Shown one piece after another: positions 27,093 to 36,726 of a stretch of 64,000 nucleotides of DNA. The notes beneath the pieces are model-generated. The model was not told where the DNA came from. It ran no database searches and was given only the letters and a program-made list of their open reading frames with translations. The position numbers and the translations under genes were made by a program. The DNA is from Kiloniella spongiae (GTDB lineage: Bacteria; Pseudomonadota; Alphaproteobacteria; Kiloniellales; Kiloniellaceae): the NCBI RefSeq assembly GCF_001026905.1, contig NZ_LAQL01000008.1, positions 186,001 through 250,000 on the forward strand, in the 5' to 3' direction. Each line of letters opens with the position of its first letter. Position 1 is the stretch's first letter.

Positions 27093-28151
27093 CTAACTTA
27101 CAGGCCGCCCATGATCTCGGATAATGCGTTCAATCTCCGCGAGGGCAAAGCTGGCGATTTTCTTTTGCGCCTCTTTCTGGGTTGGTGACGTGGTTTCCAG
27201 ATCCCCCAATATCATAATGTTTTCATCATTCAGATTATTGGCTGGCCCCGTGTAGTTAAAGGACCCGCCGATCACCACCTGTCTATCCAGTACCATCAAC
27301 TTGTGATGTAATTTGCCAAGCTGCCCGCTTTTGTGCACAAAGAACAGATCAGCCCCCTTGGCCTTGAGATCATCTACGGGCGCCCAATCCTGACTGCCCT
27401 GCCCACCGTCAAAAACACCCTGTATCGGCATATCGAGATCAAGCAGTCGCAACATGGTATCATCAATTCCCGATGACTTTGAAAAGGTAAAGATCGCAAA
27501 ATCAATACGCTCGCGCGCCTTGAGCATCTGTTTCATAATTTCCATTTCCGGGCTGTGGTCCGGTGCAAAAAGAACCCGGATAGGTACATCGGAAACAACA
27601 GTGTCCATTGGCGCCTGATCGTGACCTTCGTTCCGTTTGCCAAAATGCCCGCGCTGTATTTCCGCAAACTCCCGACTGTAGATCTTGGCGATCTTCTTAT
27701 CGTGGATAATAATCAAATGATTCAGGTTGTTGTGGGTACCTGTCGGCGTGAAATTGGTCGAGCCGGTCAAAACAGAACCGCCGTCTCGCACAATGAATTT
27801 TTGATGAAAAATCTTCGAGTTGTAATCAACCTTCACATCAATCTTGGCCCGCAGAATTGCATCGTGTACCTGTCTGTTTACTTCATGCTTGCCGCCCATA
27901 GCCCAGGGATCAACCCGCGCCGTCGCGGCTTTGAGATAGCTTTGTTCGATGACCATTCTGATCCGGACCTTGCGTTGCCGGGCGCGAATAATCGCTTTGG
28001 CAATGGTCTCGTTTTCTAGTTCCTGCACCGCGATATCCAGACGCTTTTGTGCGCCGTCGATAAAACCGACAATCACAGTCTCTAGCTCATCTGGTGCGCC
28101 TAAACCTTCCGGCCCCACATAAAACTCTACATTTCCAACACGAACACCCAT
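27093..28151 (-). CDS. Phospholipase D-like protein (two HKD motifs)
   Basis: 352 residues, no signal peptide. Two PLD motifs are complete: HQKFIVRD with GSTNF behind it (about residues 120-142), and HHKLMVLD with GSFNY (about 285-305). PLD proteins of this size include phospholipases, cardiolipin synthase-like enzymes and nucleases. Absence of membrane segments and the predicted cytosolic location favour a nuclease or a soluble phosphodiesterase, but this cannot be settled here. It is a single gene, convergent with the b561 gene. Confidence 0.85.
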   Translation of the reverse strand: MGVRVGNVEFYVGPEGLGAPDELETVIVGFIDGAQKRLDIAVQELENETIAKAIIRARQRKVRIRMVIEQSYLKAATARVDPWAMGGKHEVNRQVHDAILRAKIDVKVDYNSKIFHQKFIVRDGGSVLTGSTNFTPTGTHNNLNHLIIIHDKKIAKIYSREFAEIQRGHFGKRNEGHDQAPMDTVVSDVPIRVLFAPDHSPEMEIMKQMLKARERIDFAIFTFSKSSGIDDTMLRLLDLDMPIQGVFDGGQGSQDWAPVDDLKAKGADLFFVHKSGQLGKLHHKLMVLDRQVVIGGSFNYTGPANNLNDENIMILGDLETTSPTQKEAQKKIASFALAEIERIIRDHGRPVS

Positions 28152-28392
28152 TGTTTTTCTCCCCGATCACGCCATTGACATCCGCAACGTACCACAAAAG
28201 TGCAACAGGTTCATGACAGATCAACCCAAGCGCGTAATTTAGAAAACATTCTCCCGAACAATTAGCCACCCTTCCTTTAGACGAAAGGTTTGAAACCGAC
28301 GAAGGACCTCAACAACTATTATATTGTGTTTTCTTCGCGCCAAAGCTGTGCTTGAATGAAAAGCTCATTTATAAACCATATCCCTCAAAAAT

Positions 28393-28968
28393 ATGAATCA
28401 AGCTGATAAAGTTACAATCTCTCGCATTGTGAAGGTTAACCACGCAGGGGAATATGGAGCAATCAGGATCTATCGTGCACAAATATGGGTTGCGCGATTG
28501 CTTTACCCTGAAATTGTGGCCTTTCTAATGGAAACACTCGAACACGAAATCAATCACTGTGCGCTTTTTAGATCCGCGATGCCTGAACGCAATTCTCGTC
28601 CTTGTCGCATTATGGGACTTTGGGGGAATGGTGGCTTGGTTCTCGATTTTGTCACATCACTCTTCGGACGTCAGGGTATTTGGATATGCACAGCAGCGGT
28701 CGAAAAAGCAGTCCACCACCATCTGGAGGATCAACTGTTCTTTTTAAAGGACAAAGATCCGGCGCTCTATTCTTTGATAAAAGATATTCAGGCAGAAGAG
28801 CTCTCTCATCTACAGCACGCCGAAGACAACATCACGGTCAATTCATCATGGGCGCGATTGTTGACATGTTCAATTACCCTCGCAACTGATGCTGTCATCT
28901 GGTTATCAACATGGGGTGATTCCAGCAAAATGACCAAGAGCCTAAGGGATCATGTTCAGGGAAAATAA
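28393..28968 (+). CDS. coq7: Demethoxyubiquinone hydroxylase (COQ7)
   Basis: 191 residues; di-iron enzyme that hydroxylates 2-polyprenyl-3-methyl-6-methoxy-benzoquinol in ubiquinone synthesis. Iron ligands are visible: E20 in VNHAGEYGA, the ExxH motif E52-INH55, a Glu in TAAVEKAV, and the second ExxH in AEELSHLQHA. The conserved LWGNGGLVLDF (usually LWNVAGFALG) is somewhat diverged. The N-terminus fits the short alphaproteobacterial form, but no Shine-Dalgarno is seen before the ATG. Monocistronic as far as visible. Confidence 0.93.
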   Translation: MNQADKVTISRIVKVNHAGEYGAIRIYRAQIWVARLLYPEIVAFLMETLEHEINHCALFRSAMPERNSRPCRIMGLWGNGGLVLDFVTSLFGRQGIWICTAAVEKAVHHHLEDQLFFLKDKDPALYSLIKDIQAEELSHLQHAEDNITVNSSWARLLTCSITLATDAVIWLSTWGDSSKMTKSLRDHVQGK

Positions 28969-29150
28969 CGCTAATAGCTGAAGCAGCGCCTTCTCCCGCA
29001 ACCTTTGGTCTCTGGCTTTGATTATAAACAATACTTTGAATCTGGACTGTTTCTATTAGGGGAATTGAAACCCGTAAAAGATCTCCCATATGAGATAGGA
29101 AAAGAAAGTACGTGGTTTACTAAAAACTCTAATTTCTATGATGGGACAGC

Positions 29151-29984
29151 ATGTTTAACGCATCGAAACTAATCAACGAAGTACTTGGCGCCGCTGGAGG
29201 TAACACTGGGGGAACAGGCGGTGGTTCTGCCATGCAAAAGGGCAAGGAATACCTTTCCAACAATGCGGGTGGTCTGGCTGGTGGTGCGGTCGCGGGTGGT
29301 CTCGCGGGCTATATGATGGGGTCCAAGAAGGGTCGCAAGATGGCAAAGAAAACCGTCCAGTATGGTGGTCTCGCTCTTGTTGCCGGTCTCGCATACAAAG
29401 CTTACAGCGATTGGCAAGGCAACAAGAATGCTGCCCCTCAACAAGGAATGGGCCAAGGACAAGTGCCTGGACATACACAGGGACATGCACAAGGTCATGC
29501 CCAGGGCCACAGCACACATACGCCCCCACAACAATACACAGCGCATCAGGCACCACAACAGGCCGCTATTGTACCGCCCGTCCCCAAGGATTCAGCCTTT
29601 GCTGTAGAAGCTGAAACAGAAACAGCAAACAGCTTTGGCGCCGCACTGGTCTCTGCCATGATTGCAGCGGCAAAAGCCGATGGTCAGATTGATAGCGCGG
29701 AACAGGATGCTATCTTTGCCAAGATCGATGAACTTGGCCTCTCAAATGATGAAAAAGCCTTCCTTATGGATCAGCTGCGCAGACCACTGGATATCGACAG
29801 TCTGGTTGCTCTGGCCCAGAACAAGGAACAGGCCGTGGAGCTTTATGTGGCGTCCCTGATGGCAATCGAAGTGGATGATCCCGCCGAACAGGGATATTTG
29901 AGTATGCTCTCTGCACGCCTGAAATTGGAGCCGGAACTTGTTTCACATATCCACGGATCTGTTTCTCAGGCAGTTTACGCTTAG
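29151..29984 (+). CDS. DUF533 / TerB-like membrane protein (YebE family)
   Basis: 277 residues. A Gly-rich N-terminus includes a hydrophobic stretch (GGAVAGGLAGYMMG and GGLALVAGLAYKAY), likely a membrane anchor. A linker follows with repeated GH(T/A)QGH units rich in His and Gln (about residues 106-122). The C-terminal helical domain (SAMIAAAKADGQIDSAEQDAI) is the TerB-like fold of DUF533, with acidic positions that could bind a divalent cation. Function of the family is unknown. A strong terminator follows. Confidence 0.9.
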   Translation: MFNASKLINEVLGAAGGNTGGTGGGSAMQKGKEYLSNNAGGLAGGAVAGGLAGYMMGSKKGRKMAKKTVQYGGLALVAGLAYKAYSDWQGNKNAAPQQGMGQGQVPGHTQGHAQGHAQGHSTHTPPQQYTAHQAPQQAAIVPPVPKDSAFAVEAETETANSFGAALVSAMIAAAKADGQIDSAEQDAIFAKIDELGLSNDEKAFLMDQLRRPLDIDSLVALAQNKEQAVELYVASLMAIEVDDPAEQGYLSMLSARLKLEPELVSHIHGSVSQAVYA

Positions 29985-30013
29985 CCCCTCGTTTTGGCTT
30001 AACCTGCTCCCAA

Positions 30014-30054
30014 AAAGAAAAAGGGCTTTGGAAACATCCAAAGCCCTTTTTTTA
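30014..30054. terminator. Bidirectional terminator (DUF533 / peptide ABC operon)
   Basis: AAGGGCTTTGGA-AACA-TCCAAAGCCCTT long perfect stem with A-rich left and T7 right flanks. It serves the plus-strand DUF533 gene and the minus-strand ABC operon. Confidence 0.9.
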
Positions 30055-30073
30055 TATCTTTTGTCAATAAGCT

Positions 30074-31804
30074 TTAACTTGCTTCGGCTTGTCCTGCATC
30101 ACGGTCCATAAGGCCGGAATAACTTGGCATCAGACTGATCAGATGCTTGCTGTATTCGTGCTGCGGCGCTTTGAACAACTCTTCCGTATCGGCAATCTCA
30201 ACCATCTTGCCTTTGGACATGACACCAACCCGATCACACATCTGGCGGATCACCGGAAGATCGTGGCTGATGAACATCATGGTCAGACCGAGTTCTTCCT
30301 GTAAGTCTTTTAGCAGATTGAGGATCTGGGCCTGAATAGACACATCCAAAGCGGATGTCGGCTCGTCACAAATCAGGAAGCGCGGGCGCGTTGCCAATGC
30401 ACGGGCGATGGAAATTCGTTGACGTTGGCCACCAGAGAATTCGTGCGGGAACTTAACCGCCGCTTTGGCACCTAGACCAACATGATCAAGAAGATCATCA
30501 ACAATCTGACGGGTTTCTGTGTCAGAACTTGTCAACTTATGGAAACGAATAGGCTCTGCAATAATATCCCGGACCTTCATCCGCGAATTCACGGATGAAA
30601 AAGGATCCTGGAAAATCATCTGCATCTGACGACGGTGCACATTAAGCTCACGACGTTTTTTGATTTTGGTCAGATCAGTGCCCGCGAAATTGATTGATCC
30701 ACCAGCAACCTTATAAATAGACGTCACCAAACGCGCGATCGTCGATTTTCCTGATCCTGATTCCCCGACAATTCCAAAGCATTCACCATCGCGGATATCA
30801 AAGCTGACGTTATCAACAGCACGGACTTCACTTTTGCCGCCACCAAACATGCCGCCCGACTTAAAGATCATCTCAAGATTATCGACCTTGAGCAAAGGGC
30901 CATCGCTTTTGCCAAAGTCACGGGCTTTGCCCAGCCAGTGAGTGTTCAGATCAAGCTCTTTACACTCACCTGCAGCTTCAATACTTTCCACAACAGGGAA
31001 GCGGTGCAGCCGTACATCCGGACGCGGAACAGCAGAAATCAAACTCCGGGAATAGGGATGATCCGGGTTGCCAAGAATTTTAGCTGTCGGCCCCGTTTCC
31101 ACGACCACACCACGGTACATCACAGCAACACGATCTGCGACCTCGGCAATCACCCCCATATCGTGGGTAATGATGATCATACCAACGCCTTTTTCCCGAA
31201 CCAGCTTTTTAAGCAAATCAAGGATCTGGGCCTGAATGGATACATCAAGCGCGGTTGTTGGTTCATCCGCCAGAATAACATCCGGCTCAGCACACAGGGC
31301 CAAAGCAATAACAACACGTTGACGCATACCGCCAGAGAACTGATGCGGATAGTGATCAACCCGCGCAGATGGATCCGGAATACCGACCTGATCCAAAAGG
31401 TCGATTGCTCGTTCACGTGCCTCGGCATCGGATAAATCCAGATGTGTCTGGATCGTTCCCATCAACTGAGATGCAATGGTTTCAAGCGGGTTCAGGGACG
31501 TCAATGGATCTTGAAAGATCATGCCAACCCTTTTACCCCTTATCTTCCGCATTTCCGCCTGGGATTTTCCAATGATCTGTTCCCCTTCGAGGAACACTTC
31601 CCCGCCGCCAACACGTCCGGGACGTTCCAACAACCCAACCACAGCATTACCAATGGTCGATTTACCCGCGCCGGACTCGCCGACAACACCAAGAATTTCT
31701 CCTGCAGAAACGCTCAGATTTACATCCTTAGCCGCAGTAACATCACCATGGCGAGAGGGGAACTCAACAACGAGATCTTTGATATCCAGTAATTCTTTAC
31801 TCAT
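30074..31804 (-). CDS. Peptide ABC transporter, fused double ATPase
   Basis: 576 residues with two complete ABC domains, a DppD-like half followed by a DppF-like half. Walker A GESGAGKST and GESGSGKST; signatures FSGGMRQR and FSGGQRQR; Walker B VILADEP and FLICDEP; each half ends with the oligopeptide-family extension. Such fusions (YejF/GsiA type) energise dipeptide, oligopeptide or glutathione import. Last gene of an operon behind a binding protein and two permeases, so the complex is complete. Confidence 0.95.
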   Translation of the reverse strand: MSKELLDIKDLVVEFPSRHGDVTAAKDVNLSVSAGEILGVVGESGAGKSTIGNAVVGLLERPGRVGGGEVFLEGEQIIGKSQAEMRKIRGKRVGMIFQDPLTSLNPLETIASQLMGTIQTHLDLSDAEARERAIDLLDQVGIPDPSARVDHYPHQFSGGMRQRVVIALALCAEPDVILADEPTTALDVSIQAQILDLLKKLVREKGVGMIIITHDMGVIAEVADRVAVMYRGVVVETGPTAKILGNPDHPYSRSLISAVPRPDVRLHRFPVVESIEAAGECKELDLNTHWLGKARDFGKSDGPLLKVDNLEMIFKSGGMFGGGKSEVRAVDNVSFDIRDGECFGIVGESGSGKSTIARLVTSIYKVAGGSINFAGTDLTKIKKRRELNVHRRQMQMIFQDPFSSVNSRMKVRDIIAEPIRFHKLTSSDTETRQIVDDLLDHVGLGAKAAVKFPHEFSGGQRQRISIARALATRPRFLICDEPTSALDVSIQAQILNLLKDLQEELGLTMMFISHDLPVIRQMCDRVGVMSKGKMVEIADTEELFKAPQHEYSKHLISLMPSYSGLMDRDAGQAEAS

Positions 31805-31818
31805 GACATCACTCCCTA

Positions 31819-32754
31819 TCAGCGCAGTTTAGGGTTCAGGGCATCACGAAGCCAGTCACCCAGAATGTTAACGGAAAGAACGAGAACCACCAAGGCAACG
31901 CCTGGGAAGATGGTTATCCACCATTCACCAGAGAAAAGATAGTCATTCCCGATACGAATAAGCGTTCCCAAAGACGGAGACGTCGGCGGAACACCAACAC
32001 CCAGGAAGGAAAGCGTTGCCTCGGTAATAACCGCAAGCGCCAACTGAATGGTCGCAATAACCAGAACAGGTCCCATAACATTCGGCAGAATGTGACGAAT
32101 AAGAATAATCCAGTCTGGTAAGCCGATAACTTGTCCTGCTTGAACATATTCTTTGTTGCGCTCAACCATAACAGAGCTACGAACGGTACGGGCATACTGC
32201 ACCCAGAAGCTCAGGCCAATCGCGACGACCAAAACATAAACCGCGAGTTCATCATGAACATCACGTGGCATAATACCACGGGCAATACCATCGATGAGAA
32301 GAGCAATCAAAATGGCAGGAAATGACAGTTGAACATCGGCAACACGCATCAGGAATGAATCAACCATCCCGCCCGCGTAACCAGAAATCAACCCAACCGT
32401 GATCCCAAGAACTGCCGCGAAACCAACCGAGGCAAAACCCACGATAAGGGAAATTCGTGAGCCGTAAAGAATGGTCGAGAAAACATCCCGCCCCTGATCA
32501 TCCGTCCCCAAAAGATAAGTGGCTTTGCCATCAGCTTCCCATGCTGGTGGTAACAAGCCGTCGAAAAGGTCAACCGTTGCGAGATCAAAAGGGTTATGCG
32601 GGGCAACAAAATTGGCAAAAACAGCGCCAAAGACAATCACAAAAGTCAGAAAGGCGGCAATCATTGCGCCCGGTGATCTCTTGAAATTGTACCAGAGATC
32701 ACTTTCACGGAAGCGCGTGATAAATGATGGTGCTTCGCTTGAAATATCACTCAT
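31819..32754 (-). CDS. Peptide ABC transporter permease (DppC-like)
   Basis: 311 residues, six membrane helices, with an N-terminal OppC_N region (DLWYNFKRSPGAMIAAFLT). The EAA loop is visible (QAGQVIGLPDWIILIRHILPN), the contact to the ATPase. Its ATG overlaps the stop of the preceding permease gene (TAATG), so the two are translationally coupled; the ATPase gene follows by 14 bp. Confidence 0.95.
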   Translation of the reverse strand: MSDISSEAPSFITRFRESDLWYNFKRSPGAMIAAFLTFVIVFGAVFANFVAPHNPFDLATVDLFDGLLPPAWEADGKATYLLGTDDQGRDVFSTILYGSRISLIVGFASVGFAAVLGITVGLISGYAGGMVDSFLMRVADVQLSFPAILIALLIDGIARGIMPRDVHDELAVYVLVVAIGLSFWVQYARTVRSSVMVERNKEYVQAGQVIGLPDWIILIRHILPNVMGPVLVIATIQLALAVITEATLSFLGVGVPPTSPSLGTLIRIGNDYLFSGEWWITIFPGVALVVLVLSVNILGDWLRDALNPKLR

Positions 32755-33722
32755 TAGTTCTGTACTCGCAAACGGGGATCAACAACAAAATAGAGAATGT
32801 CGACGATCAAGTTGATCACAACAAAAACAAAGGCAATCAATAACAGGTATGCCGCCATAACCGGAATATCCACTTCGGATACAGCCTGAATAAACAACAG
32901 CCCCATGCCCGGCCACTGGAACACGCTCTCGGTAATAATCGCAAAGGCAATAATAGACCCCACTTGCAAACCAATAATCGTAATCACGGGTACAAGGGTA
33001 TTACGCAAGGCAATAGAGAAGTTGATCAGTCTCGGGCTTAGGCCACGAGCGTGAGCAAACTTGATATAATCAGTACGCAAGACCTCAAGCATTTCGGCAC
33101 GAACCAAACGCACAATCAAAGTCATCTGGAAAACCGCTAGTGTAATGGCTGGCAGGATGATCGACTTCAGACCGCTGGCCGTCAGGAAACCTGTGCTCCA
33201 CCAACCCAGCTCGACAACTTCGCCACGCCCAAAGGTCGGCAGCCACCGCAAGGTCACACCAAAGAATAGAATTAACAAAATACCTATAAGAAAAGTCGGC
33301 AAAGATACCCCCATCAGGGATATCGTCATAAAACTTCGACTAAATAACGATTTAGGCTTCAATGCTGTATAGATCCCCATGGGGACTCCCAACACCAAGG
33401 CCAAAACAGCAGAAACCAGTGAGAGTTCCAAGGTAGCAGGAAAACGTTCCGCAATCAGTCCGCTCACTGGCTGACGCAGACGATATGACATACCAAAATC
33501 GCCCTGAACAGCGTTTGAGACAAAACGTCCATACTGAACAATGAACGGGTCATTCAACCCCAATGACTCAGTCAAGGCTTCCCGCTCTTCGAGCGTTGTA
33601 TCCTGACCAACCATATTATTAATGGGATCACCGACAAAGCGGAATAGTGCGAAGGCAATCAAGCCAACGACCAACATCACGACAATCGACTGAAGAAGTC
33701 GCATCGATACAAACTTGAACAT
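32754..33722 (-). CDS. Peptide ABC transporter permease (DppB-like)
   Basis: 322 residues, six membrane helices, with the N-terminal OppB/DppB signature (MRLLQSIVVMLVVGLIAF) and the EAA loop (HARGLSPRLINFSIALRNTL). It forms the heterodimeric channel with the DppC-like permease encoded next. It is separated from the binding-protein gene upstream by a hairpin that may lower its expression. Confidence 0.95.
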   Translation of the reverse strand: MFKFVSMRLLQSIVVMLVVGLIAFALFRFVGDPINNMVGQDTTLEEREALTESLGLNDPFIVQYGRFVSNAVQGDFGMSYRLRQPVSGLIAERFPATLELSLVSAVLALVLGVPMGIYTALKPKSLFSRSFMTISLMGVSLPTFLIGILLILFFGVTLRWLPTFGRGEVVELGWWSTGFLTASGLKSIILPAITLAVFQMTLIVRLVRAEMLEVLRTDYIKFAHARGLSPRLINFSIALRNTLVPVITIIGLQVGSIIAFAIITESVFQWPGMGLLFIQAVSEVDIPVMAAYLLLIAFVFVVINLIVDILYFVVDPRLRVQN

Positions 33723-33762
33723 AACGTCCCCTGCTTAACTTGGTTCAGAATAATCGAACCAG

Positions 33763-33795
33763 TAAAAACGGGGGCCTCTTAAACCGAGGCCCCCT
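33763..33795 (-). terminator. Terminator/attenuator between binding protein and permease genes
   Basis: GGGGGCCTC-(7 nt)-GAGGCCCCC stem, followed on the minus strand by GTTTTTA. Its place inside an operon suggests partial termination, giving more binding protein than membrane components. Confidence 0.75.
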
Positions 33796-33815
33796 TATAC
33801 AATCAACCCCTAGGG

Positions 33816-35411
33816 TTATTTGCCGATCACAACATAGCGAAGATCGAGAACGTTATCCGCACGTTGTGAAAGCTCAATACCATCACGAACGCCCCAAGTG
33901 AGTGGCTGCTGGTGAAGTGGCAAATAACCAACATCTTCTTTCAAAAGAGAGAAAGCTTCGTCAACCATCTTCTGACGCTTGGCTTGATCTGTCTCTTTTT
34001 CAACCATGCCCGCAATCTCGTCGATACGTGGGTTTGAATAATGACCATAGTTGAACTGGCCTGTATTCTTCTCGGTATTGTAAGAAGACATCAAGTTGAA
34101 GAGGACGTTGTGAACGTCCATTGAGCTTGGTGTCCAACCAAGGAGGTAAAAAGAAGTGTCATTACCATTCTGAGGACTCACTTTAGCAAAGTACTTGGAC
34201 TTTGGTTGAGCATTCAGATCAACCTTGATGCCAACGCGTGCAAGAAGACCAACAACAGCCTGACAGATTTTTTCATCATTTACATAGCGATCGTTCGGGC
34301 AATCCATACCAAGTTCAAAACCATCTGGATAACCTGCCTCACTCAAAAGCTGTTTGGATTTTTCAGGATCATATGAAAACGGCGTATTGAGGTCAGCATT
34401 AAAACCGTTAATTTGTGGCGCAATCAACAAACCAGCCGGAATAGCCGCATCACGCATAATCTTTTTGTCAATTGCATTCAAGTCAATAGCATGGGCCAAC
34501 GCAGCACGAACACGCTTGTCCTTTAGCGGGTTTTTGCCCTTGATATTGGAATAGAGCAACTCATCACGCCATTGATCCATCCCTAGGAAAATAGTACGCG
34601 CTTCTGGACCTGTCAGAGGACGAACACCTTCCGCATCTTCCAAACGTTTCCAATCCTGAACTGGTACAGGATAAACTAAATCCAACTCACCAGAGAGCAG
34701 CGCAGCAACTTGAGTTGCCCCCTGTGAAATTGGAGTAAAGTTAACTTCAGTAACGTTTGTTGGAATCTCTTTCCAGTAACCGTCAAAGCGCTTGAAAGTA
34801 GAACGAACATCAGGCTGACGCTCAACAAGAATAAAAGGTCCGGTACCATTCGCGTTTTGAGCAGAATAAGTTGCAGTTGAATCAGCAGCTTTCGGGCTGG
34901 TCGCTTCAGTTGCACCATGCTTCTCGGACCACTCTTTATCCATCATATAGTAAGCACTGAGCTCGCGAGGTAAAATCGGGTTTGGAGCTGGAGTTTTAAC
35001 TTCAATTGTAAAGTCATCGATCTTCTTGATGTCTTTGATACGCGCACCGTAGCCCTTCATGTCAGAACCCGGAGTTAACGTACGCTTCCAAGAGAAGATA
35101 ACGTCATCAGCATTAAAGTCACCACCATCGTGGAACTTAACACCCTCTCGAAGCTTGAAGATCCAAGTTGTGGGATCTGTGTTTTCCCAGCTAACAGCCA
35201 AACCAGGTTCAATTTCCATATTCCGATTATAGTGGGTCAAACCTTCATAAACATTACCTAGGTAACCAAGGGTAAAGGTCTCGTTCAATCCATGAGGATC
35301 AAGCGACTGAACATCGCCTTGGAAAGACCATTTGAAGGTTTCGGCATTTACGGTCCCCGCACTAAGGGCAAGTGCGCATGCACTTGCTGCGAGCATTATT
35401 TTAATCTTCAT
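33816..35411 (-). CDS. Peptide ABC transporter substrate-binding protein (family 5)
   Basis: 531 residues with a signal peptide (cut near VNAE). SBP_bac_5 fold with the typical start (FKWSFQGDVQSLDPHG) and REGVKFHDGGDFNADDVIFSWKR motif. It binds peptides or related compounds in the periplasm and delivers them to the DppBC-like permeases encoded downstream. Placement behind two M20 hydrolase genes on the same strand suggests peptides or acylated amino acids as cargo (inference). Confidence 0.95.
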   Translation of the reverse strand: MKIKIMLAASACALALSAGTVNAETFKWSFQGDVQSLDPHGLNETFTLGYLGNVYEGLTHYNRNMEIEPGLAVSWENTDPTTWIFKLREGVKFHDGGDFNADDVIFSWKRTLTPGSDMKGYGARIKDIKKIDDFTIEVKTPAPNPILPRELSAYYMMDKEWSEKHGATEATSPKAADSTATYSAQNANGTGPFILVERQPDVRSTFKRFDGYWKEIPTNVTEVNFTPISQGATQVAALLSGELDLVYPVPVQDWKRLEDAEGVRPLTGPEARTIFLGMDQWRDELLYSNIKGKNPLKDKRVRAALAHAIDLNAIDKKIMRDAAIPAGLLIAPQINGFNADLNTPFSYDPEKSKQLLSEAGYPDGFELGMDCPNDRYVNDEKICQAVVGLLARVGIKVDLNAQPKSKYFAKVSPQNGNDTSFYLLGWTPSSMDVHNVLFNLMSSYNTEKNTGQFNYGHYSNPRIDEIAGMVEKETDQAKRQKMVDEAFSLLKEDVGYLPLHQQPLTWGVRDGIELSQRADNVLDLRYVVIGK

Positions 35412-35489
35412 TCTTATACTCCCTGTATCACTAACTTTACCTGTTTTAATTACACTACTTTTTTAAACTTTTTATTTTTCTATATTTTA

Positions 35490-36662
35490 TTAACGATTTA
35501 TTGGCATCGCTGTTTCGACAAGTTTAGCCCAATAAGAACATCCAATGGGAATTATTTCGTCGTTAAAGTTGTATTTGGGATGATGGACTGGGGCTGTATC
35601 TCCATTTCCCAAGAAAATAAAGGATCCCGGACGCGCATTGAGCATAAAAGCAAAATCTTCACCGCCCATGGTCGGATTAGCGTCCGTATCAACTTTATCT
35701 TCACCTGAAATGCCTGATGCAATATCCACAGCGAAAGCAGTTTCCTTTTCGTGGTTCATCACAACAGGATAATTGCGTTTATAGTCCAGAACAGCGGTCG
35801 CACCATGTGCCTTTGCTGTGTACTCAACAACTTCCTGAATTCGTTTTTCTGTCAAATCACGAACAGACTCGCTCAATGTACGGACAGTACCGTTCAGGCT
35901 TGCCGTATCCGGAATGACGTTAAAGGCCGTTCCAGCATTACAGGTTGTTACGGAAACAACCACGGATTCAATCGGATCAACATTACGCGAAGCAATCGAC
36001 TGCAAAGCCAGAATAATGTGGCTGGCAATAACAATTGGATCGATGGTTTCATGAGGTTTCGCCGCATGTCCACCAGAAGCTTGAATATCAATAGTAAAGA
36101 TATCTGTCGCTGCCATCAGCGCACCCGGACGAGTTCCAAAGCTTCCAACAGGAACGCCCGGCCAGTTATGTAGGCCATACACTTCCTGAATATCAAAACG
36201 GTCCATCATGCCATCATCGACCATTTCACGACCACCACCGCCACCTTCTTCGGCAGGCTGAAAGATAACCGCAACAGATCCGTCAAAATTCCTGGTCTCG
36301 GAAAGATATTTAGCAGCCCCCAGCAACATCGCCGTGTGTCCGTCATGACCACAGGCATGCATTTTGCCATCTACTTTGGACGCATACTCAACGCCTGTTT
36401 CTTCATGGATTGGCAAAGCATCCATGTCGGCCCGCAAGCCAATAACCTTACCAGATCCGGTTTGATTTCCCTTGATGATACCCACAACGCCGGTACGGCC
36501 AATGCCAGTAACAACTTCATCCAGTCCAAATTCTTTGAGTTTTTCAGTTACAAAACTTGCAGTCTCTTCAACATCAAACAGAAGTTCAGGGTTAGAGTGG
36601 ATCTCACGACGCCACCCTGTGATTTCATCATGAAGCTCTGCAAACCTGTTTATAATCGGCAT
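35490..36662 (-). CDS. M20 family metallo-amidohydrolase (hippurate hydrolase-like)
   Basis: 390 residues of the M20D amidohydrolase type: RREIHSNPEL at the start, metal ligands in RADMDALPI and HACGHDGHTAMLLGAA, catalytic QPAEEGGGG, and the dimerisation lid domain in the middle. Such enzymes cleave N-acyl amino acids, hippurate or related amides. Cytosolic. It is followed by the peptide-binding protein gene (78 bp) and preceded by the ArgE-like gene (64 bp), all on the minus strand, so import and hydrolysis of the same class of compounds is likely. Confidence 0.93.
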   Translation of the reverse strand: MPIINRFAELHDEITGWRREIHSNPELLFDVEETASFVTEKLKEFGLDEVVTGIGRTGVVGIIKGNQTGSGKVIGLRADMDALPIHEETGVEYASKVDGKMHACGHDGHTAMLLGAAKYLSETRNFDGSVAVIFQPAEEGGGGGREMVDDGMMDRFDIQEVYGLHNWPGVPVGSFGTRPGALMAATDIFTIDIQASGGHAAKPHETIDPIVIASHIILALQSIASRNVDPIESVVVSVTTCNAGTAFNVIPDTASLNGTVRTLSESVRDLTEKRIQEVVEYTAKAHGATAVLDYKRNYPVVMNHEKETAFAVDIASGISGEDKVDTDANPTMGGEDFAFMLNARPGSFIFLGNGDTAPVHHPKYNFNDEIIPIGCSYWAKLVETAMPINR

Positions 36663-36726
36663 TGTTATTCCTTAATTGGGTATCTCTACTGTACGTATTT
36701 ATTTTATTCTATTTAGATTCAAAATT

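Noticed and set aside
28087-28269. 60-codon Cys-containing frame overlapping the PLD gene start
   Set aside because: Shares the strand but not the frame of the PLD gene, overlaps its first codons, lacks a ribosome-binding site and resembles no family.
29169-29558. Two overlapping open frames of about 128 codons opposite the DUF533 gene
   Set aside because: They arise from the Gly/His/Gln repeat of the sense gene; Cys/His content reflects repeat codons read backwards.
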